From a virus, in IMG/VR virus record IMGVR_UViG_3300030382_000241, positions 1 through 28,421 of that record: 28,421 bases of DNA. One strand, written 5' to 3'. Positions 22,001-28,421 of this stretch are shown piece by piece (positions within the stretch are counted from its first letter, which is position 1; each line of letters opens with the position of its first letter). Both the position numbers and the translations under genes were made by a program. The notes beneath the pieces were generated by a model. It searched no databases. It was not told the origin of the DNA and saw only the letters and a program-made list of their open reading frames with translations.

Positions 22001-23454
22001 TATACGGCTTGTGTTCTTAGTGTTTTAGTTTTCTCTATTTCAAATGTATATTGTATTAGTCTATCATTTACACTTGTCTTTCTTGTAAAGCTAGATGTTG
22101 TAAGTCTTACAGGAACTACATAGGTATTAAAAGCCGTAAAGTTGTCTGTTTTAAAACCATTTAATAAATATACCTCTGGGCTGTTTATTAACTCCTCAAA
22201 CATCACATTGTCATCTTCACTTACAAAGTCTGTATTCATTTTTATCTTCTCGGTTGAATTTACTCTAAACGATTTCTTTCCTCCTTTATAACTGTCTACT
22301 GTATAAACACTATCATTCCAAGTTCCTTGTAATTGTGTATATGTAGAACCTTTAGTTGATATTGTTTTAATTGACTTCTTTGTGAATGTATAATAGTCCC
22401 AAGCACCCCATTGGTTCAACCAACAAAGTCTAATACTTTCATACCCTTTGTTATCAGGACATTTCACCTGTATAGTGTAAATTGACATTGTATTTGCACC
22501 TGCTGCATTTTCAAATCTTATTGTGTAGTACCCACCTAAAATAGTTCCCAATGAAACCAACCCTTGAAATGTTGATGACCAATTTTGTAAGTTAGCAGGA
22601 AAGCAACCAAAAAACAAAAGCTGCTTGTTTACTTCTGTATCCCACACAGTATATGCCCCTGTTGTCGTCCCCTTACCTATAAACTCAGAACCAATATCAT
22701 TACCACCGCTATCATAATAAGTAAACTCCATTCTATAAATTGCGTCACTTTGCGTTTGGTTTTTTTGGAAGAGCGCTAAAGTTCCATAGTCATTTACATT
22801 TGCATATTGAGTTTTTGGTGCGTTGGTAAGAAACTTTTTGCTTGAACCCGCAGGTGATGGTGATAAATTATCGTCAGGGAAAAAGTCGGTTAAAGAATAA
22901 CCAAAGTCACCTTGAAATAAAGCTAATTCATCTGTATATTTTAAATAGCCATTAAATAAAGTGAATAGATTAGAATTTGCGGATGTTCCTGCTGCACGTC
23001 TTACTATATTCGGATCAACTGTATTCACTCCATCATCTGCACCTAAGTATTCTACATAGAATTGTAATGCCATATATCTTACTGTATTATTATTAAGGGA
23101 GAACCAATCAATTAAATGTATAGGGTGTCTATTATCAGCATCAGTAACAGTGCTTTTATATTGACTGCCATCTGCTGCCATATTATCGGCTTTCACATAG
23201 TTCTCCACTATGCTTCTTAAATCAAAGATTCCAACCCCTGCATTGTTAGGTGTCGTTTTGAAAGTCCCTATTAAATCTGTACCGACACTTGTGTTTGGTT
23301 GTAGCGTTGGGCTTATATGAACCTCAGCACAAAATTTTACTTTAGTTTCATTCGCTACTGCATCTTGATTTGATACTACAAATATAATCTCTTGACCAAC
23401 AGGTAGTTGATCGTATAAAGGTTCTTGTTCTATTATTGAATTTGATACGGGCAT
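22000..23454 (-). CDS. 484-aa tail structural protein
   Basis: A 484-residue beta-rich protein with no enzyme motif, starting MPVSNSIIEQEPLYDQLPVG. Features include PVGQEIIFVVSNQ, GIFDLRSIVENYVKADNM (about 76-93), KCPDNKGYESIRLCWLNQWG (about 328-347) with WDYYTFTKK, and a C-terminus with RLIQYTFEIEKTKTLRTQ. The C-terminal pattern resembles tail-tip proteins located before the hub in such phages. It shares one terminal base with the 927-residue gene, so the two are probably partners in the tail tip. The exact family is not identified. Confidence 0.55.
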   Translation of the reverse strand: MPVSNSIIEQEPLYDQLPVGQEIIFVVSNQDAVANETKVKFCAEVHISPTLQPNTSVGTDLIGTFKTTPNNAGVGIFDLRSIVENYVKADNMAADGSQYKSTVTDADNRHPIHLIDWFSLNNNTVRYMALQFYVEYLGADDGVNTVDPNIVRRAAGTSANSNLFTLFNGYLKYTDELALFQGDFGYSLTDFFPDDNLSPSPAGSSKKFLTNAPKTQYANVNDYGTLALFQKNQTQSDAIYRMEFTYYDSGGNDIGSEFIGKGTTTGAYTVWDTEVNKQLLFFGCFPANLQNWSSTFQGLVSLGTILGGYYTIRFENAAGANTMSIYTIQVKCPDNKGYESIRLCWLNQWGAWDYYTFTKKSIKTISTKGSTYTQLQGTWNDSVYTVDSYKGGKKSFRVNSTEKIKMNTDFVSEDDNVMFEELINSPEVYLLNGFKTDNFTAFNTYVVPVRLTTSSFTRKTSVNDRLIQYTFEIEKTKTLRTQAV

Positions 23455-23460
23455 TGTTTT

Positions 23461-24015
23461 TTATTTTACTTGTTTTAATTCGTCTAAAATATCATCTTTT
23501 AGTCCCTTTAACATTTCGGGCATAAACTTTTTTAAACCCAACATTATTGGCCTTTGAAAGAAACTGATACCTTTTATTCCTTTTAATTTGATTTTTCTTG
23601 CTACTAAAAACGCAAATGATTTGTGTGTTATAAATTGACCACCCCTATTCCCTGCACTTTTCCAATTTTTGTCCACTCTCCCTTTTAATCCTCTTTTTTT
23701 TATCCACTTTTCAATTATTCCTGTCGGTGGCTGCTTACTCGTATATTTATAAGGGCTTGGTGCATCTTTTCCTTCCCAATTTTTAAAACTCCGATTTTTT
23801 TTAGCCCCCGAAACCCCTTTGTCTACAAAAGTACCATAGTCTGCCATATAGAATTCTATACTTAAACCATCTGTGCTTGTACTTACTTCAAATTTAATTG
23901 AATTATACAAAGTCTTATCCACATTCTTTTTGCCTTTGGTCAAATTAGTTCTTGATTGCTGAACCACATATTTACCAAAACTATCCAAATACCTTTCTAA
24001 GTTTTCGGTTTTCAT
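23461..24015 (-). CDS. HK97 gp10-like tail completion protein
   Basis: A 184-residue very basic protein. The helix LERYLDSFGKYVVQQSRTNL, then DKTLYNSIKFEV, an IEFYMADYGTFVDKGVSG segment (about 54-71) and FFQRPIMLGLKKFMPEML near the end match the HK97 gp10 type, whose DYGxFVDxGV and F-x-x-P motifs are typical. These proteins sit at the head-tail junction. It overlaps the upstream 149-aa gene by one base. Family likely; position within the tail module agrees. Confidence 0.7.
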   Translation of the reverse strand: MKTENLERYLDSFGKYVVQQSRTNLTKGKKNVDKTLYNSIKFEVSTSTDGLSIEFYMADYGTFVDKGVSGAKKNRSFKNWEGKDAPSPYKYTSKQPPTGIIEKWIKKRGLKGRVDKNWKSAGNRGGQFITHKSFAFLVARKIKLKGIKGISFFQRPIMLGLKKFMPEMLKGLKDDILDELKQVK

Positions 24016-24464
24016 TAGACAAGTCCAACAAATATTTCTACTTGCACATCAGTTGTTGCGGCAGGTCTTACTTCTACTGTTACCAAATCTTCTAGCGTAG
24101 GGAATGCAGGAGACGCATCTTCTTCTCCTATTAGTACTTCTTCTGCTTGAAATAAGATATGAGAACCTCCTGCCCTTACAGTTACTTGATAGTTTGTAGC
24201 TGCTGTTACAAAAGCCACTTTCATATCTTGATCTGAACTTAAGTTGGTGATCCGTAAATATTTACAGTTCTCTACATCTAAAGCCCCATCTGCACTATAT
24301 GGTGTTGAACCAAATACTGCTACGGTTGTAGTTTGAGAATGTGTACAAGTTACTATCCTTTCAAAGACATCTACTATGTCTGCTGTTGTTACTGAATTTG
24401 TTGAACCTCTTAGACTTCCATTCAAAGAAACGGATTCGCTAATGGTTGTTACTAAGTTTGCCAT
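24015..24464 (-). CDS. 149-aa beta-rich virion protein
   Basis: A 149-residue acidic, Thr/Val-rich protein with alternating strands, for example ITNLSSDQDMKVAFVTAATN and YQVTVRAGGSHILF. The fold seems a single beta domain such as those of small virion proteins. It lies between the 182-aa tail protein and the gp10-like protein. I do not recognise a family. A structural role is inferred from the neighbours. Confidence 0.55.
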   Translation of the reverse strand: MANLVTTISESVSLNGSLRGSTNSVTTADIVDVFERIVTCTHSQTTTVAVFGSTPYSADGALDVENCKYLRITNLSSDQDMKVAFVTAATNYQVTVRAGGSHILFQAEEVLIGEEDASPAFPTLEDLVTVEVRPAATTDVQVEIFVGLV

Positions 24465-24557
24465 GTTTTATATTTTAATTGTTATTGTTGGTGGTATTAT
24501 TTGTATTTCTATTTTGCCTATTTTTATTTTATTTAATTTCTTTAAGTATTTCCACAT
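24453..24557 (-). CDS. 34-aa possible small peptide
   Basis: A short frame starting MWKYLKKLNKIKIGKIEIQI and ending LKYKTWQT, basic and amphipathic. Its ATG overlaps the preceding stop as TAATG and it fills the 92-base gap before the next gene, overlapping it by 12 bases. The composition is low-complexity A/T-rich, so it could be chance; only the junction supports it. Confidence 0.3.
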
Positions 24558-25105
24558 TAGTACCCTGCTCCTGCATCTGTTACAGGAATGACACAAGTAT
24601 CAAAGTCATTCATTACTTTAATTCCGATTGTAAAAGTCCAACCACATAAAAGATTGTCAAATCTTTCTTGGAACGGCTCTATTGTAAATTGATCTTGTGT
24701 AAAGTATATTGGAACATTAATATCATTCACTCCTGCTAAAGATTGTCTTGAGCTATGTCTTAACATACCAATAAAGTCAGTACATATTTCTAAAGTCTGG
24801 TTCCATACTTGCTGCTCATTATTCTTAGGGTCTAACAGCTTAGTTAATTGAGCCGCTTGAAATGTTTGCCAATTATCCTTTTCTGATACAAGATCGCAAA
24901 TAAATATCTGGAAGTTGTATATAAGTTCACTATCCCCTGTTGCTACTGATGTTGGATTGAGGTGCAAGAGGGGTAGTTTTTCCATCTTATCAAGTTGAAT
25001 GTCAAATATATCCCCAACCGAAACGGTTGATATTTGAGAATGATATTCTCCAAGTCTACAAAGAGTGTCTACTACGTTATTATATGTCTTATTGTTTACT
25101 GCCAT
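24557..25105 (-). CDS. 182-aa tail/neck protein
   Basis: A 182-residue protein starting MAVNNKTYNNVVDTLCRLGE. A core with LELIYNFQIFICDLVSE-like strand/helix alternation (about 78-94), a region mentioning CTDFIGMLRHSS, and YFTQDQFTIEPFQERFDNLL then WTFTIGIKV follow. The pattern (helix, then strands with an F-x-x-R-x-x-N-L-L turn) resembles tail terminator proteins, but I cannot name the family firmly. It overlaps the end of the frameshifted chaperone part by 17 bases. Confidence 0.55.
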   Translation of the reverse strand: MAVNNKTYNNVVDTLCRLGEYHSQISTVSVGDIFDIQLDKMEKLPLLHLNPTSVATGDSELIYNFQIFICDLVSEKDNWQTFQAAQLTKLLDPKNNEQQVWNQTLEICTDFIGMLRHSSRQSLAGVNDINVPIYFTQDQFTIEPFQERFDNLLCGWTFTIGIKVMNDFDTCVIPVTDAGAGY

Positions 25106-25346
25106 GTTTTACTTTATTTTGCGACTCTAAGTCTGTTTCATAACTCAACCATGTAAACGCTTCTAATATGTTGAGCTTTGTTATTTGTTCTAATTTTGAA
25201 ATATCAGCATTACATAACCGATACATCAATCCAAAGTATCCCCACTTTTCTGCAAAAGATTCGGAGGCAATTGCGTTTTCATTTCCTTCAGCCGATCCAT
25301 CGAAAATGATTCCAAAGTCTTTGACAATACCCTCCCTAAATTGCAA
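25089..25346 (-). CDS. Tail chaperone, frameshifted C-terminal part
   Basis: An 85-residue frame that has no ATG at its start and overlaps the 214-aa chaperone gene by 121 bases. Reading on from nine T residues in the -1 frame gives LQFREGIVKDFG, then a helical region with SFAEKWGYFGLMYRLCNADI and LNILEAFTWLSYETDLES. The design (K-W-G-x-x helix plus a short helix repeat) is that of the T part of gpG-gpT tail assembly chaperones. The likely product is a fusion of 175 residues from the 0 frame plus these 85 (about 260 in all). The only alternative in-frame start is TTG at the slip site. Confidence 0.65.
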   Translation of the reverse strand: MQFREGIVKDFGIIFDGSAEGNENAIASESFAEKWGYFGLMYRLCNADISKLEQITKLNILEAFTWLSYETDLESQNKVKHGSKQ

Positions 25347-25870
25347 AAAAAAACCAATGCACTTTGCACTTGTTCTGCTGACATCTTCTTCATTTCTTCC
25401 GTCCTTATGGCAATATCCCCATCATACGCTTCAATAGTATAAACTCCGCTTTCTGTTTCTTCAACTATTGGTCTATAAAGAACTGCCATCACTTGTGGCA
25501 TATTCTTTTCAATTCCATCTTTGATAAAAGTCTCTAGATCTGACCACTCACCGAGAGTCATGCTATTTAGATCTGGCATATAGCCGTATCTTTTTTCGTT
25601 TACTTCTATTATACCTTTTAAAGAACTATCTTGCTCCTGTTGTATCTCAGCTACCTTCTCCATTATAATAGCAATGTCTCTTATTTCCAACTGCTTTATT
25701 AAGTCTTTTGGAATATTTGATAATGCTGCTATTGTTTCTTCCGCTTCTTTTGTTTTCGTTCCCTCTTTAAAGTCAATTAGTTTTAGCCACTTTTCTAGCG
25801 TTACATCTGACCACTTACTTATTAGCTTGAACTCTTTTACTTTGCCCTTCTTCTTGATTTTAACCTTCAT
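25226..25870 (-). CDS. Tail assembly chaperone, G-like part
   Basis: A 214-residue protein, first gene of the tail module. The N-terminus is basic with FKLISKWSDVTLEKWLKLID, followed by TIAALSNIPKDLIKQLEI, a helix-rich region, GYMPDLNSMTLGEWSDLETF and then KNMPQVMAVLYRPIV (about 122-136). Towards the end, MSAEQVQSALVFFCNLGRVL marks the frameshift site (after residue 175). The 0-frame tail ends RLKEMKTQLPPNLLQKSG. Such proteins bind the tape measure during tail assembly. The family is recognised from memory of Bacteroidota phages, together with the frameshift architecture; it lies before the other tail genes. Confidence 0.7.
   Translation of the reverse strand: MKVKIKKKGKVKEFKLISKWSDVTLEKWLKLIDFKEGTKTKEAEETIAALSNIPKDLIKQLEIRDIAIIMEKVAEIQQEQDSSLKGIIEVNEKRYGYMPDLNSMTLGEWSDLETFIKDGIEKNMPQVMAVLYRPIVEETESGVYTIEAYDGDIAIRTEEMKKMSAEQVQSALVFFCNLGRVLSKTLESFSMDRLKEMKTQLPPNLLQKSGDTLD
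25344..25355 (-). promoter_or_regulatory. Probable -1 ribosomal frameshift site
   Basis: On the minus strand GG, nine T residues, then G. In the 0 frame it reads GTT TTT TTT TGC; slipping back one base gives TTT TTG CAA and enters the 85-aa frame. Homopolymer U runs are good slippery sites and tail chaperones commonly use -1 frameshifting here. A homopolymer length error is the main alternative. Confidence 0.6.
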
Positions 25871-25923
25871 ACATTAATATAATAGAAAATGTTGTTATTT
25901 AGTTTAATTGAAAATATATAGTG

Positions 25924-25931
25924 TATATTTG
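25924..25931 (+). promoter_or_regulatory. Plus-strand -7 element TATATTTG
   Basis: TATATTTG fits the Bacteroidota TAnnTTTG -7 consensus exactly. No TTG lies at the ideal 17-23 base spacing upstream (nearest at 13 and 29), so the -33 box is weak. It points right, opposite to all genes, and would start transcription near 25938 toward a terminator. Confidence 0.45.
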
Positions 25932-25937
25932 CCCGTT

Positions 25938-25995
25938 TTTGTATTCATTTTAGTTTTAAAGGGTGTGGGTTTAATTAATCTGCACCCTTTTTTTT
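25938..25995 (+). ncRNA. Candidate ~58-nt plus-strand small RNA
   Basis: The interval from the expected start of the plus-strand promoter to the end of the T run would give an RNA of about 58 bases: an unpaired U-rich 5' part, then a terminator hairpin. No protein frame of use is present. It is antisense only to the terminase stop codon. Existence depends on the promoter being active; not shown. Confidence 0.35.
25958..25995 (+). terminator. Plus-strand intrinsic terminator
   Basis: AAAGGGTG (25958-25965) pairs perfectly with CACCCTTT (25983-25990), a G-U pair can extend it, and eight T residues end it. The T tract is on the plus strand; on the minus strand the stem is followed by AAAACTAAAA, so it would not end the terminase transcript. 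The T run overlaps the terminase stop codon. Confidence 0.7.
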
Positions 25996-27190
25996 ATTGC
26001 ACAAAATACTTACCTGCATTTGGATTGTCTAAGTGATATATAACGTTATATCTTATTCCATCAATAGCATGATTCCAATTGTCTATGTATAATTTTGAAC
26101 CTTTGTCTTGAAAAGCATAGTTGTTTAATTCTTTAGCAATATTCGTACTCTCAGGAGTTATAACTAAATGAAAGTCTTGCATTCTAGTTATTCCGCTTTC
26201 AATAGTTCCTTTTTTTACAGGTTTAATGTTTACTCCTAAATGCCTAAGATCTGCAATAAGACGCGGTTCTGCACTATCAGCAATTATCAGTTTATCGCCT
26301 ACTTTGTCTAATATCACTTTTGCAAGTTCATGCGACTTCAACCCGTTCCTGTATATATGTTCTTTTAAATAGATTCTTTGTTTCTTCTTATCTATTGCCA
26401 CTTCAGTAAGACTATCAGGATCAATACTAAATCCAAAGTCCATTCCACAAGAAGTTTGAAGCCCATCAGGATTAAATTCACCAATACTCCAATTATCAAA
26501 CACGACACCTTCGGCACGTTCTAACCAACCCCCCATAATCTTATGCTGATACTTTTTAAAGTTATTATGCTTTATGCTCTTAATACGCTCTAGGAAGCTG
26601 CTAGAGAGGTTTTCTTTGTTGTCTAGGTATGTACTATGCATATAGCATATATTGTCCTTAGAGCCGTTAAAACCTGCCTCTACGCCTTTATCCTCAAAGA
26701 AGCGTTTATATATCCAATGTTCTTTAGTGACAGGGTTTAATATTAAGACAACTCTATTCTGTATGTCCTTTTCTCTTATACTTAGATCAATTGTATCAAA
26801 TATATCTTCATCAATAAGTTCTTCTGCTTCATCTAATACCCAACAGCTAATGCCCTGTAAAGACTTTAAACTTGCAGTTTGATTTCCTGCTGATGTCTTA
26901 ATACCTCTAAATAGAATGTCAGATTGATTACTTGTATTTAATACTTCTGCTTTGTTAATACTAAATATTTCATCAAAACCTAATAGCCCTATCTTTTCTA
27001 AGAACTCGGGAATGATTGATAGGTGTGCTGATACCATTGTGTATCTCGTAAACAATACCCTAATGTTTCTTGACATTGTGAGTAGTGTTAAAAAGACTGT
27101 AACGGCAAAAGACTTACCAGAACCCCTACCGCCTGTTATTATGTAATAACGACAGTCAGACTCAAATAAGGGATTGTATTTTTTACTCAG
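25994..27190 (-). CDS. terL: Terminase large subunit with non-ATG start
   Basis: The ATPase-nuclease that packages DNA, about 398 residues. Walker A GGRGSGKS (20-27) lies upstream of the first ATG (ending at 27076), so a shorter annotation would lose it. Walker B is CWVLDEAE (116-123). The nuclease acidic residues are in GMDFGFSIDP (Asp251), IADSAEPRL (Asp305) and NHAIDGIRY (Asp377). The last two motifs are typical of PBSX-type terminases. The frame is open only to 27199 and holds no ATG, GTG or TTG before Walker A. The CTG ending at 27190, which overlaps the small subunit stop as CTGAGTAA, is the best start; CTG at 27196 or ATA at 27193 are possible. Confidence 0.88.
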   Translation of the reverse strand: MSKKYNPLFESDCRYYIITGGRGSGKSFAVTVFLTLLTMSRNIRVLFTRYTMVSAHLSIIPEFLEKIGLLGFDEIFSINKAEVLNTSNQSDILFRGIKTSAGNQTASLKSLQGISCWVLDEAEELIDEDIFDTIDLSIREKDIQNRVVLILNPVTKEHWIYKRFFEDKGVEAGFNGSKDNICYMHSTYLDNKENLSSSFLERIKSIKHNNFKKYQHKIMGGWLERAEGVVFDNWSIGEFNPDGLQTSCGMDFGFSIDPDSLTEVAIDKKKQRIYLKEHIYRNGLKSHELAKVILDKVGDKLIIADSAEPRLIADLRHLGVNIKPVKKGTIESGITRMQDFHLVITPESTNIAKELNNYAFQDKGSKLYIDNWNHAIDGIRYNVIYHLDNPNAGKYFVQ

Positions 27191-27443
27191 TATCAGTTTC
27201 TATAAATGTAATAAGTGGCATATTAAGACTCTCCTCATTTGATGTAACATCTACTCTTTGCTGTGGTCTTCCATAAAAGTATTCGAAGAATAACTTAACT
27301 GCCCATTGTTCTTTTTTTTCTAATCCTTTTTGTAATGACTCTAAAGCCATTGCATTCATAGGTGTAAGATTCTCTATTAGCTTTTGTTCTTCTGCTTTTG
27401 CCTTTCTACCTGCCCCTTCTCTTTTCCCTCCGTGTGTATTCAT
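27183..27443 (-). CDS. terS: Terminase small subunit-like protein
   Basis: An 86-residue protein placed directly before terL. The N-terminus GGKREGAGRKAKAEEQKLIE (5-24) is a common start of DNA-binding phage proteins and small terminases. The rest is helical with KEQWAVKLFFEYFYGRPQQR (44-63). It is shorter than most small subunits (140 residues or more), so it may be a minimal version with only part of the DNA-binding and oligomer domain. It overlaps terL by 8 bases, suggesting coupled translation. Its role is DNA recognition for packaging; inferred from position and N-terminus. Confidence 0.65.
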   Translation of the reverse strand: MNTHGGKREGAGRKAKAEEQKLIENLTPMNAMALESLQKGLEKKEQWAVKLFFEYFYGRPQQRVDVTSNEESLNMPLITFIETDTE

Positions 27444-27486
27444 TTTGAAATATTTTGATTAATCAAGTTGTATTATATAATAGAAA

Positions 27487-27870
27487 TCACTTGAATTCAT
27501 TTGGCAACATTAATCTTATGCCTAGCTCTGTCATTGCCCATATTCTTATTTGGTCTGCATATACTTCAAACTCTTTTGTGTTCATTCTTGCGGTGCTATT
27601 AACTGTTTGTAGTCCTATCTGCTTATCGTTTATATCTATGCTTTGCCATTCACTTGCAAACTTTACTTTGAGTGTGTCATGTAATTCGTCAGGAAAATAG
27701 CCTAGCTCATTTGCTAATGGTTGTACTATACAAGCCCAATAGTAATTGTTTTGCATACTTGACCTATTGTTTCTTTGTTTCTTTACTTTAACTATGTAAT
27801 CACTTCCCAACTCTTTTAAGTAGTTAAAAAGACTTTGTTTATCTTGATTGTTATTTATTACAAAGTTCAT
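27487..27870 (-). CDS. ninB: NinB-like recombination protein
   Basis: A 127-residue protein resembling NinB of lambdoid phages, a small DNA-binding protein that helps recombination. The typical features are RNNRSSMQNNYYWACIVQPL (35-54), then ELGYFPDELHDTLKVKF and a C-terminal TKEFEVYADQIRIWAMTELG (98-117), the usual Trp and Gly positions of the family. It starts one base into the stop of the zinc-ribbon gene (TAATG) and lies before the terminase. With ninG at 2893-3297 the window holds both members of a recombination pair, although at opposite ends. Confidence 0.75.
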   Translation of the reverse strand: MNFVINNNQDKQSLFNYLKELGSDYIVKVKKQRNNRSSMQNNYYWACIVQPLANELGYFPDELHDTLKVKFASEWQSIDINDKQIGLQTVNSTARMNTKEFEVYADQIRIWAMTELGIRLMLPNEFK

Positions 27871-28127
27871 TAGTCAAAGGATTCATTAATGCCTCTTTCG
27901 CCTAATAGTTTTTCTTTTGCACCATCCCAAAGTTTATCATGTCTTTTTTTTTTACTTAATGACGCTTCTGTTCTTTTAAGACTAGGCATCCCATCTTTAG
28001 GTTCGCTATCCATATACTTCCCACAATCACAAAGAGCTTGTAGTGTCACCCACTTTCCATCTCTTAGACCAATAGTCTGTTTGCTTATTTCTTTAGAGTT
28101 TCCGCAAATACATTTGTAGAGTGTCAT
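27870..28127 (-). CDS. Zinc-ribbon protein
   Basis: An 85-residue protein. Cysteines at residues 6, 8, 33 and 35 form a C-x-C ... C-x-C-G ribbon (YKCICGNSKE and ALCDCGKYM) around a beta hairpin. A basic, lysine-rich C-terminal half follows, SLSKKKRHDKLWDGAKEKLL. Small zinc ribbons of this kind occur in many phages and may bind nucleic acid or help virion proteins. Its start overlaps the DUF3310 copy B stop as ATGA. Function unknown. Confidence 0.6.
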   Translation of the reverse strand: MTLYKCICGNSKEISKQTIGLRDGKWVTLQALCDCGKYMDSEPKDGMPSLKRTEASLSKKKRHDKLWDGAKEKLLGERGINESFD

Positions 28128-28387
28128 TGTGCAAGTCCCCCTGTTTTAATATCAATACCTTTAAAGAGTTTGTCTAGTTCAAAATGCAAATGGTTTATTG
28201 CTTTCTGTATATCTTGTTCAGCAGGGTTGCCTTCTTTCTTTCCTGCTCTTAAAAGATACGAACAAGCAGTCCCTAGATTATAGCTTAGGTCAAAATCTTC
28301 TACCACTTTTCTAGCTGAATAACCATATTTTATCCCTGTATAATATGTTGGTTCAGGATTTTTTTTGTAATCTTCTTTCTTTGTCAT
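28124..28387 (-). CDS. DUF3310 family protein (copy B)
   Basis: An 87-residue DUF3310 protein nearly identical to copy A at 601-864: five residue changes, while the DNA differs at about one base in ten, mostly at third codon positions. The pattern GTACSYLLRAGKK with NPAEQDIQKAINHL is intact. Here it is followed by the zinc-ribbon gene, not by the methyltransferase as for copy A, so the two copies have different downstream partners. Same unknown function. Confidence 0.85.
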   Translation of the reverse strand: MTKKEDYKKNPEPTYYTGIKYGYSARKVVEDFDLSYNLGTACSYLLRAGKKEGNPAEQDIQKAINHLHFELDKLFKGIDIKTGGLAQ

Positions 28388-28421
28388 TTTCTAAAATTTT
28401 AATTAATCCGTCCTTAGTGTT
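28353..28421 (-). CDS. 71-aa type protein, 3' end only (window edge)
   Basis: The last 22 codons and the stop of a second copy of the 71-aa gene, cut by the window edge. The encoded residues NTKDGLIKILENDKERRLQK, then KS, are identical to the C-terminus of the copy at 830-1045, and the same overlap with DUF3310 is kept. Partial, but clearly a real copy of the pair. Confidence 0.75.
   Translation of the reverse strand, partial: NTKDGLIKILENDKERRLQKKS

Larger units (their letters stand above)
28124..28421. repeat. Divergent repeat, right copy
   Basis: Same-direction counterpart of the block at 601-898. It continues to the window end, so the full length of the repeat is not known; it may extend through the whole 71-aa gene and beyond. 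Confidence 0.8.

Noticed and set aside
1-28421. Complete circular genome with overlapping ends
   Set aside because: The two edge blocks differ at about one base in ten and have different neighbours, so they are not the same sequence read twice.
1-28421. tRNA genes, CRISPR arrays, insertion sequences
   Set aside because: No cloverleaf with a T-loop, no regularly spaced repeats and no transposase were seen on either strand by eye.

Overview
The window is a 28.4 kb piece of a tailed-phage genome (or an intact prophage region), AT-rich, with every recognisable protein gene on the minus strand. Reading therefore runs from high to low coordinates. The host is most likely a member of the Bacteroidota, probably a marine or environmental flavobacterium. 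The start codons lack Shine-Dalgarno sequences and are instead preceded by A-rich leaders. The one clear promoter (6941-6972) fits the Bacteroidota TTG-N17-23-TAnnTTTG pattern. Several proteins (DUF3127, DUF6712, DUF6171 types and the portal/tail set) resemble families I associate with Bacteroidota phages. No integrase, repressor, tRNA or CRISPR array was seen, so lifestyle cannot be decided.

Layout in transcription order. (1) 28421-27183: a short module with the tail end of a 71-aa-type gene, a DUF3310 gene (copy B), a zinc-ribbon protein, a NinB-like recombination protein and the small terminase. (2) 27190-25994: the large terminase, whose ATP-binding P-loop lies upstream of its first ATG, so it must start at a non-ATG codon. 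(3) 25993-25871: a gap holding a possible plus-strand promoter, short RNA and terminator. (4) 25870-16807: the tail module. It has a tail-assembly chaperone pair joined by a probable -1 frameshift on nine T residues, neck/tail completion proteins, two large tail or baseplate proteins, a beta-roll fibre-like protein and a short tape measure protein. (5) 16769-8853: the head module with a Cys-rich/coiled-coil protein, maturation protease, scaffold, major capsid protein, a probable tail-tube-like structural protein, small beta proteins, a LamG-like protein, portal and head-tail adaptor. (6) 8853-7098: a lysis-like cluster with small membrane proteins, a DUF5675 protein with an H..GC motif, a holin-like protein, a metallophosphoesterase and a 25-residue membrane peptide. 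(7) 7097-6914: a non-coding divider with hairpins and the best promoter. (8) 6913-11: the early/replication module with small proteins, a possible annealing-type protein, a DUF3127 SSB-like protein, a stand-alone DnaA domain IV-like protein, a winged-helix replication protein, NinG, a sigma-like factor, two DNA methyltransferases and DUF3310 copy A.

Genes are packed tightly, mostly by ATGA or TAATG stop-start overlaps. I used these overlaps to correct several start sites and to find six small genes: a 20-aa, a 25-aa, a 40-aa, a 52-aa and a 54-aa gene, plus a weak 34-aa candidate. The most notable points are the divergent repeat of the 71-aa gene plus DUF3310 at both window edges (27.5 kb apart), the plus-strand RNA unit next to the terminase, the frameshift site, the non-ATG terminase start and the DnaA-like replication protein without an ATPase domain. 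All functional names rest on reading the sequences and on memory of families; no database search was run.
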